NCBI GenBank assembly: GCA_023953835.1 | Contig: JAMLJB010000001.1 | Span: 620,001-684,000 of the forward strand | Reading direction: 5' to 3' | From: Rhizobiaceae bacterium | Lineage (GTDB): Bacteria; Pseudomonadota; Alphaproteobacteria; Rhizobiales; Rhizobiaceae | DNA length: 64,000 nucleotides | Shown here: one piece after another, positions 45,747-54,061 of the stretch | How positions within the stretch are numbered: position 1 is the first letter of the stretch | How the letters are laid out: each line of letters begins with the position of its first letter | Notes under the pieces: generated by a model | What the model was told of the DNA's origin: nothing | What the model saw: the letters and a program-made list of their open reading frames with translations, nothing else | Database searches by the model: none | Made by a program: the position numbers and the translations under genes

Positions 45747-45879
45747 TCAAAATACTAATGTTCAGTTTTGTTTTGTTGCGCCGCTTCGTTGGCACACGCC
45801 GAAAAGCAAAAGCGCGCCCGCCCGATGGAGCGTTCGCGCAATGTCACCTTCAGGAATTGAAGCGCAGGCCGTCGGTGCG

Positions 45880-46128
45880 TCAGACGCCTTTCATACCCTG
45901 TGCGTACAAATTGCCCAGGCCGCCCATCTCGCCCTGCATCATGTGGTCTGTATCGTCCGCAGACGGCGGATAGATCTCCCGCAAGTGCTGTTGGCGCGCG
46001 TAGATGTGATCACCTTCCGGGTCCCGACTGAGTACGGAGAAGATGTCCATGCGCACGATTCCGGCCATCGCCAGCGCGCGCCTGCGCTTCGCGATCTCCT
46101 CAGGGGAAGGTTCCTGATCGCCTTCCAT
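45880..46128 (-). CDS. Small protein coupled to vgrG
   Basis: An 82-residue acidic-to-neutral protein starting MEGDQEPSPEEIAKRRRALA, with no signal or membrane segment. It begins two bases after the vgrG stop, so it is surely co-translated. The sequence 'MDIFSVLSRDPEGDHIYARQ' is not known to me. Its position fits an adaptor, an immunity protein or a small effector for this VgrG. Confidence 0.55.
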   Translation of the reverse strand: MEGDQEPSPEEIAKRRRALAMAGIVRMDIFSVLSRDPEGDHIYARQQHLREIYPPSADDTDHMMQGEMGGLGNLYAQGMKGV

Positions 46129-46130
46129 AC

Positions 46131-47912
46131 TCAGTTTCTCCTCTTGCGCAGCTCACCTTCCGCTTCCTTGGAGAAGGCGGTGAGCGTGGCGGTGGGAACG
46201 GCCAGCGGGAGCAGACCGGCTGCCAGGATGCTCGCGCCGATATAGGCCGCGTGCGTGGCCACGACCTGCGCCGCACCCTCCTCTCCTATGCCGTCCGTCT
46301 GGATTTCAAGCGAACTCTTGCCGACGATCTCCACCTTGCGCCGCTGCGCTTGTATGAACAGTTCTTCCTTGCCTGGCTGGTCCTCGAAGCTCATTTCGTT
46401 GAAGCCCTTGTCGCCGGGCACCTGCGAGCGCATGACCATCTTGGTCCTGTTGGCGGGAAGCTGGTAGGGCGTGCGGTTCGTTGCATGGAAGGTGCGCCCG
46501 GTGATGATCGGCTGGTCGGGGTCGCCATCCAGAAATTCGACGATCACCTCGTGGCCGACGCGCGGAATGGCAATCGAGCCCATGGTGCCGCCCGCCCAGT
46601 TCTGACCAACGCGTATCCAGCAACTCGAACTCTCGTCCTGCTTGCCGTGACGGTCCCAAGGGAACCAGAGCTTTACGCGGCCATGCTCGTCGCAGTAGAT
46701 CTCTTCTCCTTCAGGACCCGTGACGTGCGCGATCTGCGGACCGAGGATCTTCTGGCGCAGATTCGGATTCTTCGCGCGGTATGGCAGCCGGGCCGGCTGG
46801 CATGTGAAGCTCGCGCTATAGCTCGTCACGGCTGCGTCCGACGCTTCTTCCTCCAGAGCTGTTCCCTGGCGGCCCGAGTGCCGGACTTTCACAAGGCGGT
46901 GGCTGATGTTGGCGGCGCCGACGGGATGATCCGTCAGTTGAAAGGTGAAGCCCGAGGACAGGTGCACGCAGTTGGTCACGCCTTCCGCTGTCGTCGCATC
47001 GACCCTGTGCGCTTCGAGAGCATCGTTGTTGACGGTCTGGCCGATGCCGGGGTCCTTGTAGCCGCCGGGATATGCGAACAACTCATACTGGCCTTTCGCC
47101 CCGTTCGATTCGGTCTGCACGGCCTGCACGTCCTGGCTGTTCGCGGGACTCTTGAACGTATAGTCCCGCGACACGCGACGGGTCGCGCGCAGACGGTCGA
47201 TCTGTGTGAACCGGCTGACCCACATGCCGTCGTAGTAGCCCCCCGGCGAGCCGTTGAAGGTGATCGTCGGCGCGGCTTCCAGGACCGGCATGGAGAACGG
47301 CGAATCGGAAACGATCAGCTTGTGGCCGCCCTTGGAATGCTGGAACCAGAAGAAGATACCTTCGTCCGCAAAAAGCCGCAGCAGGAAGTCGTACAGCGTC
47401 TCCTGATAGCAGACGCAGAACTCGCGGGACGGATGCGCCCGCTCGACGCGCCACTCGACATCCACGATGCCATTTTCCGCAAGAATCACCTTTGCGATGT
47501 CCGGAACCGAGAGTTTCTGGAATATCCTGCTGTCGCTGATATAGCGCAGCCGGTGCAGCGACGGGCACAGCGTGACCCGATACACCGTTCGCGCGAGCCC
47601 GACCGCGCGCCTCTCGATCTCCGCGATGACGCCGTGAATATAGCGCCGCGGCTGCCCGCGTTTCGCCACGGTCAGCACGGCTGACGTGTCGAGCAGCATG
47701 TTGAGATCGATGTCGTCCTGAAACGACACGAGGTCTACCTCGATCGCGAAGCAATCGGAAATCTCCTCCCTGCCGCTGAACTCGAACACTTCGAACGCCT
47801 TCGGCAATGCATCCGCATCGAACGAAAAACGCAAATCGAAATCTACTCCGGAACCGGCAAGGCTATCCTGCGCAGCCCCGGAAGACTCAAAATTATCCTG
47901 CACTGTAACCAC
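46131..47912 (-). CDS. vgrG: T6SS spike protein VgrG (TssI)
   Basis: A 593-residue VgrG. The gp27-like base has 'LFADEGIFFWFQHSKGGHKL', and the gp5-like OB fold has 'GRVKLWFPWDRHGKQDESSS' and 'VGQNWAGGTMGSIAIPRVGH'. The beta-helix normally following 'FEDQPGKEELFIQAQR' is cut short and replaced by a hydrophobic C-terminus ('VATHAAYIGASILAAGLLPL') and a basic end. The spike tip may therefore depend on another protein. A 20-bp motif lies 59 bp upstream. Confidence 0.93.
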   Translation of the reverse strand: MVTVQDNFESSGAAQDSLAGSGVDFDLRFSFDADALPKAFEVFEFSGREEISDCFAIEVDLVSFQDDIDLNMLLDTSAVLTVAKRGQPRRYIHGVIAEIERRAVGLARTVYRVTLCPSLHRLRYISDSRIFQKLSVPDIAKVILAENGIVDVEWRVERAHPSREFCVCYQETLYDFLLRLFADEGIFFWFQHSKGGHKLIVSDSPFSMPVLEAAPTITFNGSPGGYYDGMWVSRFTQIDRLRATRRVSRDYTFKSPANSQDVQAVQTESNGAKGQYELFAYPGGYKDPGIGQTVNNDALEAHRVDATTAEGVTNCVHLSSGFTFQLTDHPVGAANISHRLVKVRHSGRQGTALEEEASDAAVTSYSASFTCQPARLPYRAKNPNLRQKILGPQIAHVTGPEGEEIYCDEHGRVKLWFPWDRHGKQDESSSCWIRVGQNWAGGTMGSIAIPRVGHEVIVEFLDGDPDQPIITGRTFHATNRTPYQLPANRTKMVMRSQVPGDKGFNEMSFEDQPGKEELFIQAQRRKVEIVGKSSLEIQTDGIGEEGAAQVVATHAAYIGASILAAGLLPLAVPTATLTAFSKEAEGELRKRRN

Positions 47913-47970
47913 AGAATGCCCCCTATTGCCCCCTGTGCATGCAACAATATGAGGATCGCGCCGCCCCTTC

Positions 47971-47990
47971 TGTCAAGTCTTTTCTAATAT
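47971..47990 (-). promoter_or_regulatory. T6SS 20-bp motif upstream of vgrG
   Basis: Plus-strand TGTCAAGTCTTTTCTAATAT, which on the vgrG strand reads through to TTGACA as a -35 box, with CATATT further on as a possible -10. It also forms half of an 8-bp inverted repeat, AAGTCTTT/AAAGACTT (47975-47998). The 203-bp gap holding it (47913-48115) shows no credible gene. Confidence 0.55.
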
Positions 47991-48115
47991 AAAGACTTTC
48001 AAATATATCCGAAAGGAGGACACTGTGTTCTTTGCAATTTCGCGTTGTTTTTGCGTGTTCAACTCTATCGGATATTGCTAGCCGACTACTGACGGGGTCG
48101 ATCTTGTGCGACCGT

Positions 48116-49294
48116 TCAGTTGCTGTTTTCGCTGACAAATATAGCCGCAAGCTGGCTTGCCGGAAACTCGAGCGGCATGACCTTCATGTCGAGCCCGCAC
48201 AGTATTTCCCATCGGGCGACGGCTGTCTCGAGCTGGCCCTTTTCCGCCGCGAGGCCGAGCCCGGACACGATGTCCTCGATGGACTGATATCGCAGCCTGT
48301 TGTCGTTCCTGACGCGATACCGATGCACGGCGCTGTCCGCATGTGCGAAAAGGAGGTCGATAACCTCGGCAACGCTACCGAGCGATTTCAGGTCGGGAAT
48401 GCCGGATTGCCGCCTCAGCGCCGGGGCGAGAAAGCCATAGTCGACGCCCTCGAGATAGGAGTTGGCAATCGCGGTTTCGCATGCCAGCGCGATGAGGCGT
48501 TTCGACGGGCATGTCGGATCGTCCATCCGCGTTTCGGGATAGGTCAGAAGATCGAAATCGAAATGCGCGCGGCCAATATAGCCGGGTTCGGAAGGACCCC
48601 CGTTCGGCCGCAGCATTCTGAACATGCGCGTGCCGGCAATGTCGCGCGGCTCGGCATCGATGACGGGAGCCGAGCGCCACCAATGGCAGTCGAGCGGGTG
48701 CGAGATCGACCAGGCGTCCTCCTCCATCAACTGAAGGGCCGGTCCGTGCGAAGGTTTCTTGAGCGCATCCGGCGGGTCGAGCAGAATCAACGGCGCGTCG
48801 AGCCCGGCGCACAGTTCCTGCGCCTCATTCGACCATTCGGGAAAAGGCACGCCCACGGTGGCGGGAAGGTTGAAGTCGGTGTCGTCCACGAAGCTCGCCA
48901 GCGGAACCACGTCCCGGTGCGCGAGCCGGAGCCGTCTATACTGCGCGAGGTTGCGCGGGGCGTTGAACACAATCACGACCGGCAGGGAGGCGTCGAACTC
49001 ATGCCTGACCAGGCTGCACGCGCTGGCCGGCGCCTTGTTCAGCACAAGAAAGGCAACCGGCCTGTCGGGACCGATCTTTCGCGACAGATGCGCGTGAAGG
49101 GGCGTGAACCCCTGGCTCATCCTCATGCTGGCCTCATCGACCAGGGCAGGCTGTTCGAGCAATACCAGCCCATGTCTTTTCGCATAGGCCTCAAGCAGCG
49201 CTTCCGGCCTTCCATCGCCAGATTGAACACCGACGATTGCCTGCGAATGCGAAGCGCCGGTCCTGAAATGAATCTCACTGAAATAGGTGTTCAT
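48116..49294 (-). CDS. T6SS-linked protein of unknown function
   Basis: A 392-residue soluble protein starting MNTYFSEIHFRTGASHSQAI; a longer start 48 bp upstream is possible. It has no signal or membrane helix. Stretches such as 'PALVDEASMRMSQGFTPLHA' and 'HPLDCHWWRSAPVIDAEPRD' match no family I can name, and it is not a DUF4123 adaptor. It lies between vgrG and the spike-like gene on the same strand. It may be an effector, an effector chaperone or a baseplate accessory. Confidence 0.6.
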   Translation of the reverse strand: MNTYFSEIHFRTGASHSQAIVGVQSGDGRPEALLEAYAKRHGLVLLEQPALVDEASMRMSQGFTPLHAHLSRKIGPDRPVAFLVLNKAPASACSLVRHEFDASLPVVIVFNAPRNLAQYRRLRLAHRDVVPLASFVDDTDFNLPATVGVPFPEWSNEAQELCAGLDAPLILLDPPDALKKPSHGPALQLMEEDAWSISHPLDCHWWRSAPVIDAEPRDIAGTRMFRMLRPNGGPSEPGYIGRAHFDFDLLTYPETRMDDPTCPSKRLIALACETAIANSYLEGVDYGFLAPALRRQSGIPDLKSLGSVAEVIDLLFAHADSAVHRYRVRNDNRLRYQSIEDIVSGLGLAAEKGQLETAVARWEILCGLDMKVMPLEFPASQLAAIFVSENSN

Positions 49295-49463
49295 AGAAAC
49301 TCTTTTGTCTTGGGCGATTGCGCGAGCGAATCCGATTTTCATGTCGAAGGCTCAAGCGGGCGCCTGCCGCCAGAGCGGGGCGGTCTCCCGTTCGGCAAAG
49401 GGCTTGGTGCGCGCTAACGGGCAGCTTCCTTTTAGTCCGGTGTCAGTGCGGCGCTATCGGTAT

Positions 49464-50627
49464 CTACGACGGCATGGGTATCGCAGTCGGCTTCCCCGGA
49501 CCGTTGCTCATGTGCGTGTGCGCATTCAGGGATGTCTTGAAGGTTCGAACGTCCACATACGAACTGATCAGCCCCACGGCGCTCAATCCACCATTCACCG
49601 ACACCTCTCCAGTTATATTGACCGCCCCAACTATTTTGACCCCGTCCTTGCCAATGCTGACCGTCGTCGCGCCCACGACGATGTCCACGCCGCTTGGCAA
49701 TATCTTCATGAATACATCCGGTGCGGCGCTCAATAGGAACCCCGTTTCGGTCATTTCCATGCGCACTGGTGCTGCCTTGCCCAAGGCGGCGTAGGCCGTT
49801 TCGGATGAATCGAAGAAGACGGAGTCCTTCACTGCTCCAGCGTGCGGTTGCAACGCGCCGGTGTCGCTTTGATAGGCCATGACGAAGTCGCCGCCATACA
49901 GTTGGCACTTACCCTTCGCGTGGGTCGACAATGTCTTCATCTCGGCATAGTTTATCGTGGTTCCAAAGCTCCAGTTGTGATTGTGACCCGCCCTGAACGT
50001 ATAGTTGGTCCCCCGCGATATCGAAACGGTGTCCGCCTTGTCGATGTTGACGCGGTTTGTGAGCTTCCCCAGGACCGCCCCACTGAATTGAGCGAAACCA
50101 CCATCTATTCTCGCATTCAGATCATCAGCAGTTTCGACACCGATTCCTAGAGCGCCCTTGGCTCCACTTTTGAGGTCGTCCGTGCTGACGATGAAAGGTA
50201 TACCGCCCTTCCAATAGTTGGAGGAACTGCTGTATCCGGTGGTTTTTCTCCTCAATGCAATGTCGTATGCATAGGCTTTGCCGTAGAGGCCTGCAGTAAT
50301 GCCGATACCCTGTATCAACAACGTCAGGAGCGTTCCGTCGAAACGCCCAAAGTATCGGTGTACGACACTGGTTACGTGATCCAGATTTATACCAACCAAA
50401 TTGTGTGAAAGGGCCGATCCGGCAAATGTGGCCGTGCCTTTCGTGCCGATTTCCGTATGGCTGTAGTCGTTCGTTTTCGTTTTCTTAGAGTCTTCGCTCT
50501 TAACCGGCTCGACAGTCAGCGTCCCTCCTGACTGCTGGGAACCGCTCTGAGGTGCCGAAGTTCTTGCCTTCCTGTCCTCTTCCGAATTGATGGCGTCATT
50601 TGTCGAAGCGAAATTGGACGTGGTCAT
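49464..50627 (-). CDS. Spike-like beta-helical T6SS-linked protein
   Basis: A 387-residue protein. The N-terminal 60 residues are polar and disordered, then a hydrophobic Gly-rich stretch follows (about 95-125; 'LLTLLIQGIGITAGLYGKAY'). A beta-rich C-terminal half ends in regular turns 'GVDIVVGATTVSIGKDGVKI', 'VGAVNITGEVSVNGG' and a final HTH-like 'NAHTHMSNGPGKPTAIPMPS'. That ending resembles phage baseplate spike proteins (gpV/gp5 tips). It is not a standard VgrG or PAAR. It may be a detached spike tip or a cargo effector for the short VgrG nearby. A weak ribosome site precedes the start. Confidence 0.6.
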   Translation of the reverse strand: MTTSNFASTNDAINSEEDRKARTSAPQSGSQQSGGTLTVEPVKSEDSKKTKTNDYSHTEIGTKGTATFAGSALSHNLVGINLDHVTSVVHRYFGRFDGTLLTLLIQGIGITAGLYGKAYAYDIALRRKTTGYSSSSNYWKGGIPFIVSTDDLKSGAKGALGIGVETADDLNARIDGGFAQFSGAVLGKLTNRVNIDKADTVSISRGTNYTFRAGHNHNWSFGTTINYAEMKTLSTHAKGKCQLYGGDFVMAYQSDTGALQPHAGAVKDSVFFDSSETAYAALGKAAPVRMEMTETGFLLSAAPDVFMKILPSGVDIVVGATTVSIGKDGVKIVGAVNITGEVSVNGGLSAVGLISSYVDVRTFKTSLNAHTHMSNGPGKPTAIPMPS

Positions 50628-50857
50628 CGTGCAGCCCTGCTTTTGTTTCCACGCATGCGGTAGTTTTCCACGAAGCGCAGATTGAACCCCAATGCTTTCC
50701 TGCTCTTAAGTACGGGCCGCAGGAAGCCAAAACCCTGTCGGCTCGACTGCCATGCCTGATGTGCGGCGGATGGACTCTTGCAGCTTGCTTCTTTCGCGAT
50801 CCGATGCGGATCAAATGAGCAAAGCACGCCTTCCATGTTCAACAAGGCATTGCGCAT
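50624..50857 (-). CDS. Possible small basic protein before the spike-like gene
   Basis: A 77-residue frame starting MRNALLNMEGVLCSFDPHRI whose TGA stop overlaps the ATG of the next gene (ATGA at 50624-50627). The composition is basic with no recognised motif. The overlap is the only real support, and the frame could equally be untranslated leader. The rest of the gap to hcp (50858-51048) contains the 20-bp motif and no gene. Confidence 0.25.
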   Translation of the reverse strand: MRNALLNMEGVLCSFDPHRIAKEASCKSPSAAHQAWQSSRQGFGFLRPVLKSRKALGFNLRFVENYRMRGNKSRAAR

Positions 50858-50947
50858 TGCCCCAGCGCCTTCACTAGCCTGTCGCCCAAGCACCACCAGC
50901 CCCCTCCAGTACTTACGCAACCTCATGAAATTGAGAGTCTGGGGACC

Positions 50948-50967
50948 TGTCAAGATATTTCTAATAT
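50948..50967 (-). promoter_or_regulatory. T6SS 20-bp motif upstream of the spike-like gene
   Basis: Plus-strand TGTCAAGATATTTCTAATAT, 17 of 20 identical to the vgrG copy. On the minus strand it gives TTGACA, with TTTCAT 17 bp downstream as a possible -10. It lies 320 bp before the 387-residue gene, leaving room for a leader or the small frame at 50624-50857. Confidence 0.55.
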
Positions 50968-51048
50968 ATATTTTTATAGTTCAACGCAGGCCACAGCGGC
51001 CCGTACACGGAAAAAGCCGGGGCGACGATGCCGCCCCGGCCCGTTAAA

Positions 51049-51561
51049 TCAAGCCTTGGCCGGGTCCCTCCAGTCGTCGCTTCCGGATGTATTGCCGGTG
51101 ACGTGATCCCAATTGATTTTGCGGTAGCTCAACTTGACAGTGGCGAGTTGGGTAAAGGCTGCGAAGTTGAGATCCTGACAATGAGGCATCTCCAGGTTGA
51201 TATCCACCACCTTCGCACCTTCGAGTGCAGTCGTGAAGAAGTGGGTCGGCGTGCTATTCTCCGTCCGGTACCACTTCATCTCGACCTTGAGCAGGTCGCC
51301 GACCGCCAGCGCGTTGTAAAGAAGTGGCACGGCCTTGTTCAACGTGCAGACAAAGGAAAAAGGCTGATGCACTCGGAAGCCGGTGGAATCGCCCGACTGG
51401 ACGTCACGCGGCATGATGATTGAATGACTGAACGCCTGGACCATGATTTCATCTGTATGGCCGTCCTGGAACCCTTCGCCCATGGACTCCTTTGTCGTAG
51501 CGCCCGCGGTGATTAGCCCACCCTTCTCGCCCTCAATCTTCACATATGCTGGCATTGGCAT
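51049..51561 (-). CDS. hcp: T6SS tube protein Hcp (TssD)
   Basis: A 170-residue Hcp with the start 'MPAYVKIEGEKGGLITAGAT', the core 'VQAFSHSIIMPRDVQSGDST' and a C-terminal 'FTQLATVKLSYRKINWDHVT'. Hexameric Hcp rings build the inner tube and carry small effectors. A Pro/Lys end 'DDWRDPAKA' replaces the usual short tail. It is probably a single-gene transcript, with a stem-forming CCGGGGCGAC...GCCCCGG just after its stop. Confidence 0.95.
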   Translation of the reverse strand: MPMPAYVKIEGEKGGLITAGATTKESMGEGFQDGHTDEIMVQAFSHSIIMPRDVQSGDSTGFRVHQPFSFVCTLNKAVPLLYNALAVGDLLKVEMKWYRTENSTPTHFFTTALEGAKVVDINLEMPHCQDLNFAAFTQLATVKLSYRKINWDHVTGNTSGSDDWRDPAKA

Positions 51562-51650
51562 GATCGTTTTCCTCGTGTTTCCCGACCCGAACCATCCGGG
51601 TCGTTATGGAAATGAGGATTGCCCGAACCATCCGAGCATACGCATCAGCT

Positions 51651-51670
51651 AATTTTTGCTTTTCTAATTT
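51651..51670 (-). promoter_or_regulatory. Weak T6SS motif upstream of hcp
   Basis: Plus-strand AATTTTTGCTTTTCTAATTT matches 12 of 20 positions of the vgrG motif, including the CTTTTCTAAT core, but lacks TGTCAAG. It lies in an AT-rich tract 90 bp before hcp. It is a candidate promoter region; as a motif instance it is weak. Confidence 0.3.
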
Positions 51671-51883
51671 ATTCTATAAGATATTGTTTTTCTTATTTTT
51701 TCAACCCCGGCACCGGATTTTCGGAGCGAAGTTCCGCCTTGGAAAGGCAATGCACGGGCGGATATCCGCCTGATGACGCAAAAAAGAAAGTGCGTGGGCG
51801 GCAGGTTTGCCGGAGTGCGAGCGGCAGCCGGCCACGCCTTGGCGGATTTCACCGCCCTGCGGGCGGTCCCGATTCGAGTGAAC

Positions 51884-52078
51884 TCAATGCAGAAGGCGAG
51901 CCAGCGCGGCTTTCGATTTGTTCTGGAAGTTTTTGAAGCGAAAACGATTCATGCGCACGATCAGGGTCGGCTCTTCCTCGAACTCGAAAATGCAGAACAC
52001 GTCGCCGCTTTCCGGCTCGACAAGCACTTCCAACTCTGTCAGATCAACTGAATATTCGGCTATATCGTTTTTGCTCAT
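51884..52078 (-). CDS. Small acidic-N-terminal hypothetical protein
   Basis: A 64-residue protein starting MSKNDIAEYSVDLTELEVLV, with an acidic first half ('EFEEEP') and a basic end ('RFRFKNFQNKSKAALARLL'). GGGG lies ten bases before the ATG. It shares the minus strand of the T6SS and has a weak copy of the T6SS motif 45 bp upstream. It is the outermost gene on that side. Unknown to me. The 51562-51883 gap to hcp shows an AT-rich promoter region and no convincing gene. Confidence 0.5.
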   Translation of the reverse strand: MSKNDIAEYSVDLTELEVLVEPESGDVFCIFEFEEEPTLIVRMNRFRFKNFQNKSKAALARLLH

Positions 52079-52324
52079 GTCCAAACCCCGCTAATGCATA
52101 TTATTATATATACGTTTCGTTAACGCAAATCACTTCTAATTTTCGGTTTCCGCATTTTCGTGAGGCGGCGGGCGTGCGGCACATGCGCACCCAACGTATT
52201 CGGCAGGATTCCTCAGCCTTTGGACATGCAGGCACGGCGGGAGGTCGTTCTCCGTGCGTCCCGGTTGCGCCTCGCCGCGCAAGCGCATAACAAAGCCTTG
52301 ATCCGCAGTTGCCCGGAAACCCGA

Positions 52325-52759
52325 ATGACACCTCTCAAGCTCATCGCGCTCGACGCCGACGATCTGAAGATCGTGTCCGCCCATGTGCAGGACGCGGTTC
52401 TGAAAGTGGGCGACTTGCGCTTCGACGCAGCGCGCAGAAGCCTTGTGCTGCCGATGAACCGCTTCGCCTGGGAAAGCGCGGCAGGGCTGATTCGCCAGCA
52501 CAATGAGCGGCGCAATGCGGTGCTGCATTTCGATCGCGTCAAATCAGTGCGCTCCACCGGTATTCCAAGGGACCGGAAGGCCGAGATATTGTCGCTGCTG
52601 GCCATCGATTTCGAGGCGGGCAGTGAACCTTCAGGCGAAATTGTGCTGCTTTTCGCGGGCGGCAGCATCATCCGCGCCGAAGTCGAGTGCATCGAGGCCC
52701 GCCTCACCGATCTCGGGGGCGCATGGCAGGCTTCCTCGCGCCCCGTTCACAAGGTTTGA
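52325..52759 (+). CDS. DUF2948 family protein
   Basis: A 144-residue protein starting 'MTPLKLIALDADDLKIVSAH', the typical DUF2948 opening, and ending 'EARLTDLGGAWQASSRPVHK'. It directly precedes hisD by two bases, as in many Hyphomicrobiales. Function unknown. The ATG at 52325 is chosen because family members begin here; longer upstream frames are not conserved in style. Confidence 0.85.
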   Translation: MTPLKLIALDADDLKIVSAHVQDAVLKVGDLRFDAARRSLVLPMNRFAWESAAGLIRQHNERRNAVLHFDRVKSVRSTGIPRDRKAEILSLLAIDFEAGSEPSGEIVLLFAGGSIIRAEVECIEARLTDLGGAWQASSRPVHKV

Positions 52760-52761
52760 GA

Positions 52762-54054
52762 ATGCCGATCCGATTGAACCAGCGCGATCCGGGGTTTGAA
52801 AAGGCGTTCTCGGCCTTTCTCGACACCAAGCGCGAAGCCTCGCCGGAGGTGGACAAGGTGGTGCGCGACATCATCGCCGACGTGCGTGCGCGCGGCGACG
52901 AAGCGCTGTTCGACCTGTCCGCGAAATTCGACAGGGCCGACCTGCGCGTGCTCGGCATCGCCGTCTCGCGCAGGGACATCGAGGCCGCCTACGCGGCTGC
53001 CGACCCGGACACGGTGAACGCGCTGCACTTCGCGCGCGAACGGATCGAATCGCATCACCGCCGGCAGTTGCCCAAGGATGAGCGCTATGTGGATGCCATC
53101 GGGGCCGAACTCGGCTCGCGCTGGACGGCGGTCGAGTCGGTCGGACTTTACGTGCCGGGCGGGCTTGCGAGCTATCCAAGCTCGGTGCTGATGAACGCCG
53201 TGCCCGCGCGCGTCGCGGGCGTCGGGCGGCTCGCGATGGTCGTGCCCGCAAGCGGCGGCGCGATCAACCCGCTGGTGCTCGTGGCCGCCGACATTGCGGG
53301 CGTTGGCGAAATCTATCGCGTCGGCGGCGCGCAGGCGGTCGCGGCTCTGGCCTACGGCACGGAATCGATTGCTCCTGTCGCCAAGATCGTCGGGCCGGGC
53401 AACGCCTATGTCGCCGCCGCCAAGCGGCAGGTGTTCGGCAAGGTCGGCATCGATATGATCGCCGGACCTTCGGAGGTGCTGGTCGTCGCAGACGGCGAAA
53501 ACGATCCCGAGTGGATCGCGGCTGACCTCATCGCGCAGGCCGAGCATGGCGGCGGCGCGCAGTCCATCCTGATCACGGACGACGCGGGATTTGCCGACGC
53601 TGTGGAAATCGCAGTCGGGCGGCAGATTGCCGCCCTGCCCCGGCCTGAACATGCCGCAGAAAGCTGGCGCGACTTCGGCGCGGTCATCCTTGTGGACCGG
53701 ATCGACGATGCCCTGCCGCTGGTGGACCGCATCGCGGCGGAGCATGTCGAACTTGCATTCGACGCTGCCGAGGCGTTTTTCGCCCGCATGCGCAATGCAG
53801 GCGCGGTGTTCATCGGACGCCATACGCCCGAAGTGATCGGCGACTATGTCGGCGGCTCGAACCATGTGCTGCCGACGGCGCGCTCGGCGCGCTTTTCCTC
53901 CGGCCTTTCGGTTCTCGATTTCGTCAAGCGCACATCGATATTGAAGCTCGGCCCCGACCAGTTGCGACAGCTCGCCCCGGCGGCGATTTCGCTGGCCAAG
54001 GCGGAAGGGCTGGACGGGCATGCGCGCTCCGTTGCAATCAGGCTGAACATATAG
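52762..54054 (+). CDS. hisD: Histidinol dehydrogenase
   Basis: A 430-residue zinc enzyme for the last two oxidations of histidine synthesis. It has '[20 protein letters not shown]', '[20 protein letters not shown]', '[15 protein letters not shown]' and the metal-site region '[17 protein letters not shown]'. The start at MPIRLNQ follows DUF2948 closely. Confidence 0.96.
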   Translation: MPIRLNQRDPGFEKAFSAFLDTKREASPEVDKVVRDIIADVRARGDEALFDLSAKFDRADLRVLGIAVSRRDIEAAYAAADPDTVNALHFARERIESHHRRQLPKDERYVDAIGAELGSRWTAVESVGLYVPGGLASYPSSVLMNAVPARVAGVGRLAMVVPASGGAINPLVLVAADIAGVGEIYRVGGAQAVAALAYGTESIAPVAKIVGPGNAYVAAAKRQVFGKVGIDMIAGPSEVLVVADGENDPEWIAADLIAQAEHGGGAQSILITDDAGFADAVEIAVGRQIAALPRPEHAAESWRDFGAVILVDRIDDALPLVDRIAAEHVELAFDAAEAFFARMRNAGAVFIGRHTPEVIGDYVGGSNHVLPTARSARFSSGLSVLDFVKRTSILKLGPDQLRQLAPAAISLAKAEGLDGHARSVAIRLNI

Positions 54055-54061
54055 GTTCAGG

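Noticed and set aside
47923..48150. 75-codon minus-strand frame before vgrG
   Set aside because: It covers the AT-rich promoter region with the 20-bp motif and has no coding character.
26270..52142. Prophage or contractile-tail bacteriocin
   Set aside because: TssJ, TssL, TssM and ClpV are present and no capsid, terminase, lysis or tail-fibre genes are seen, so it is a T6SS.
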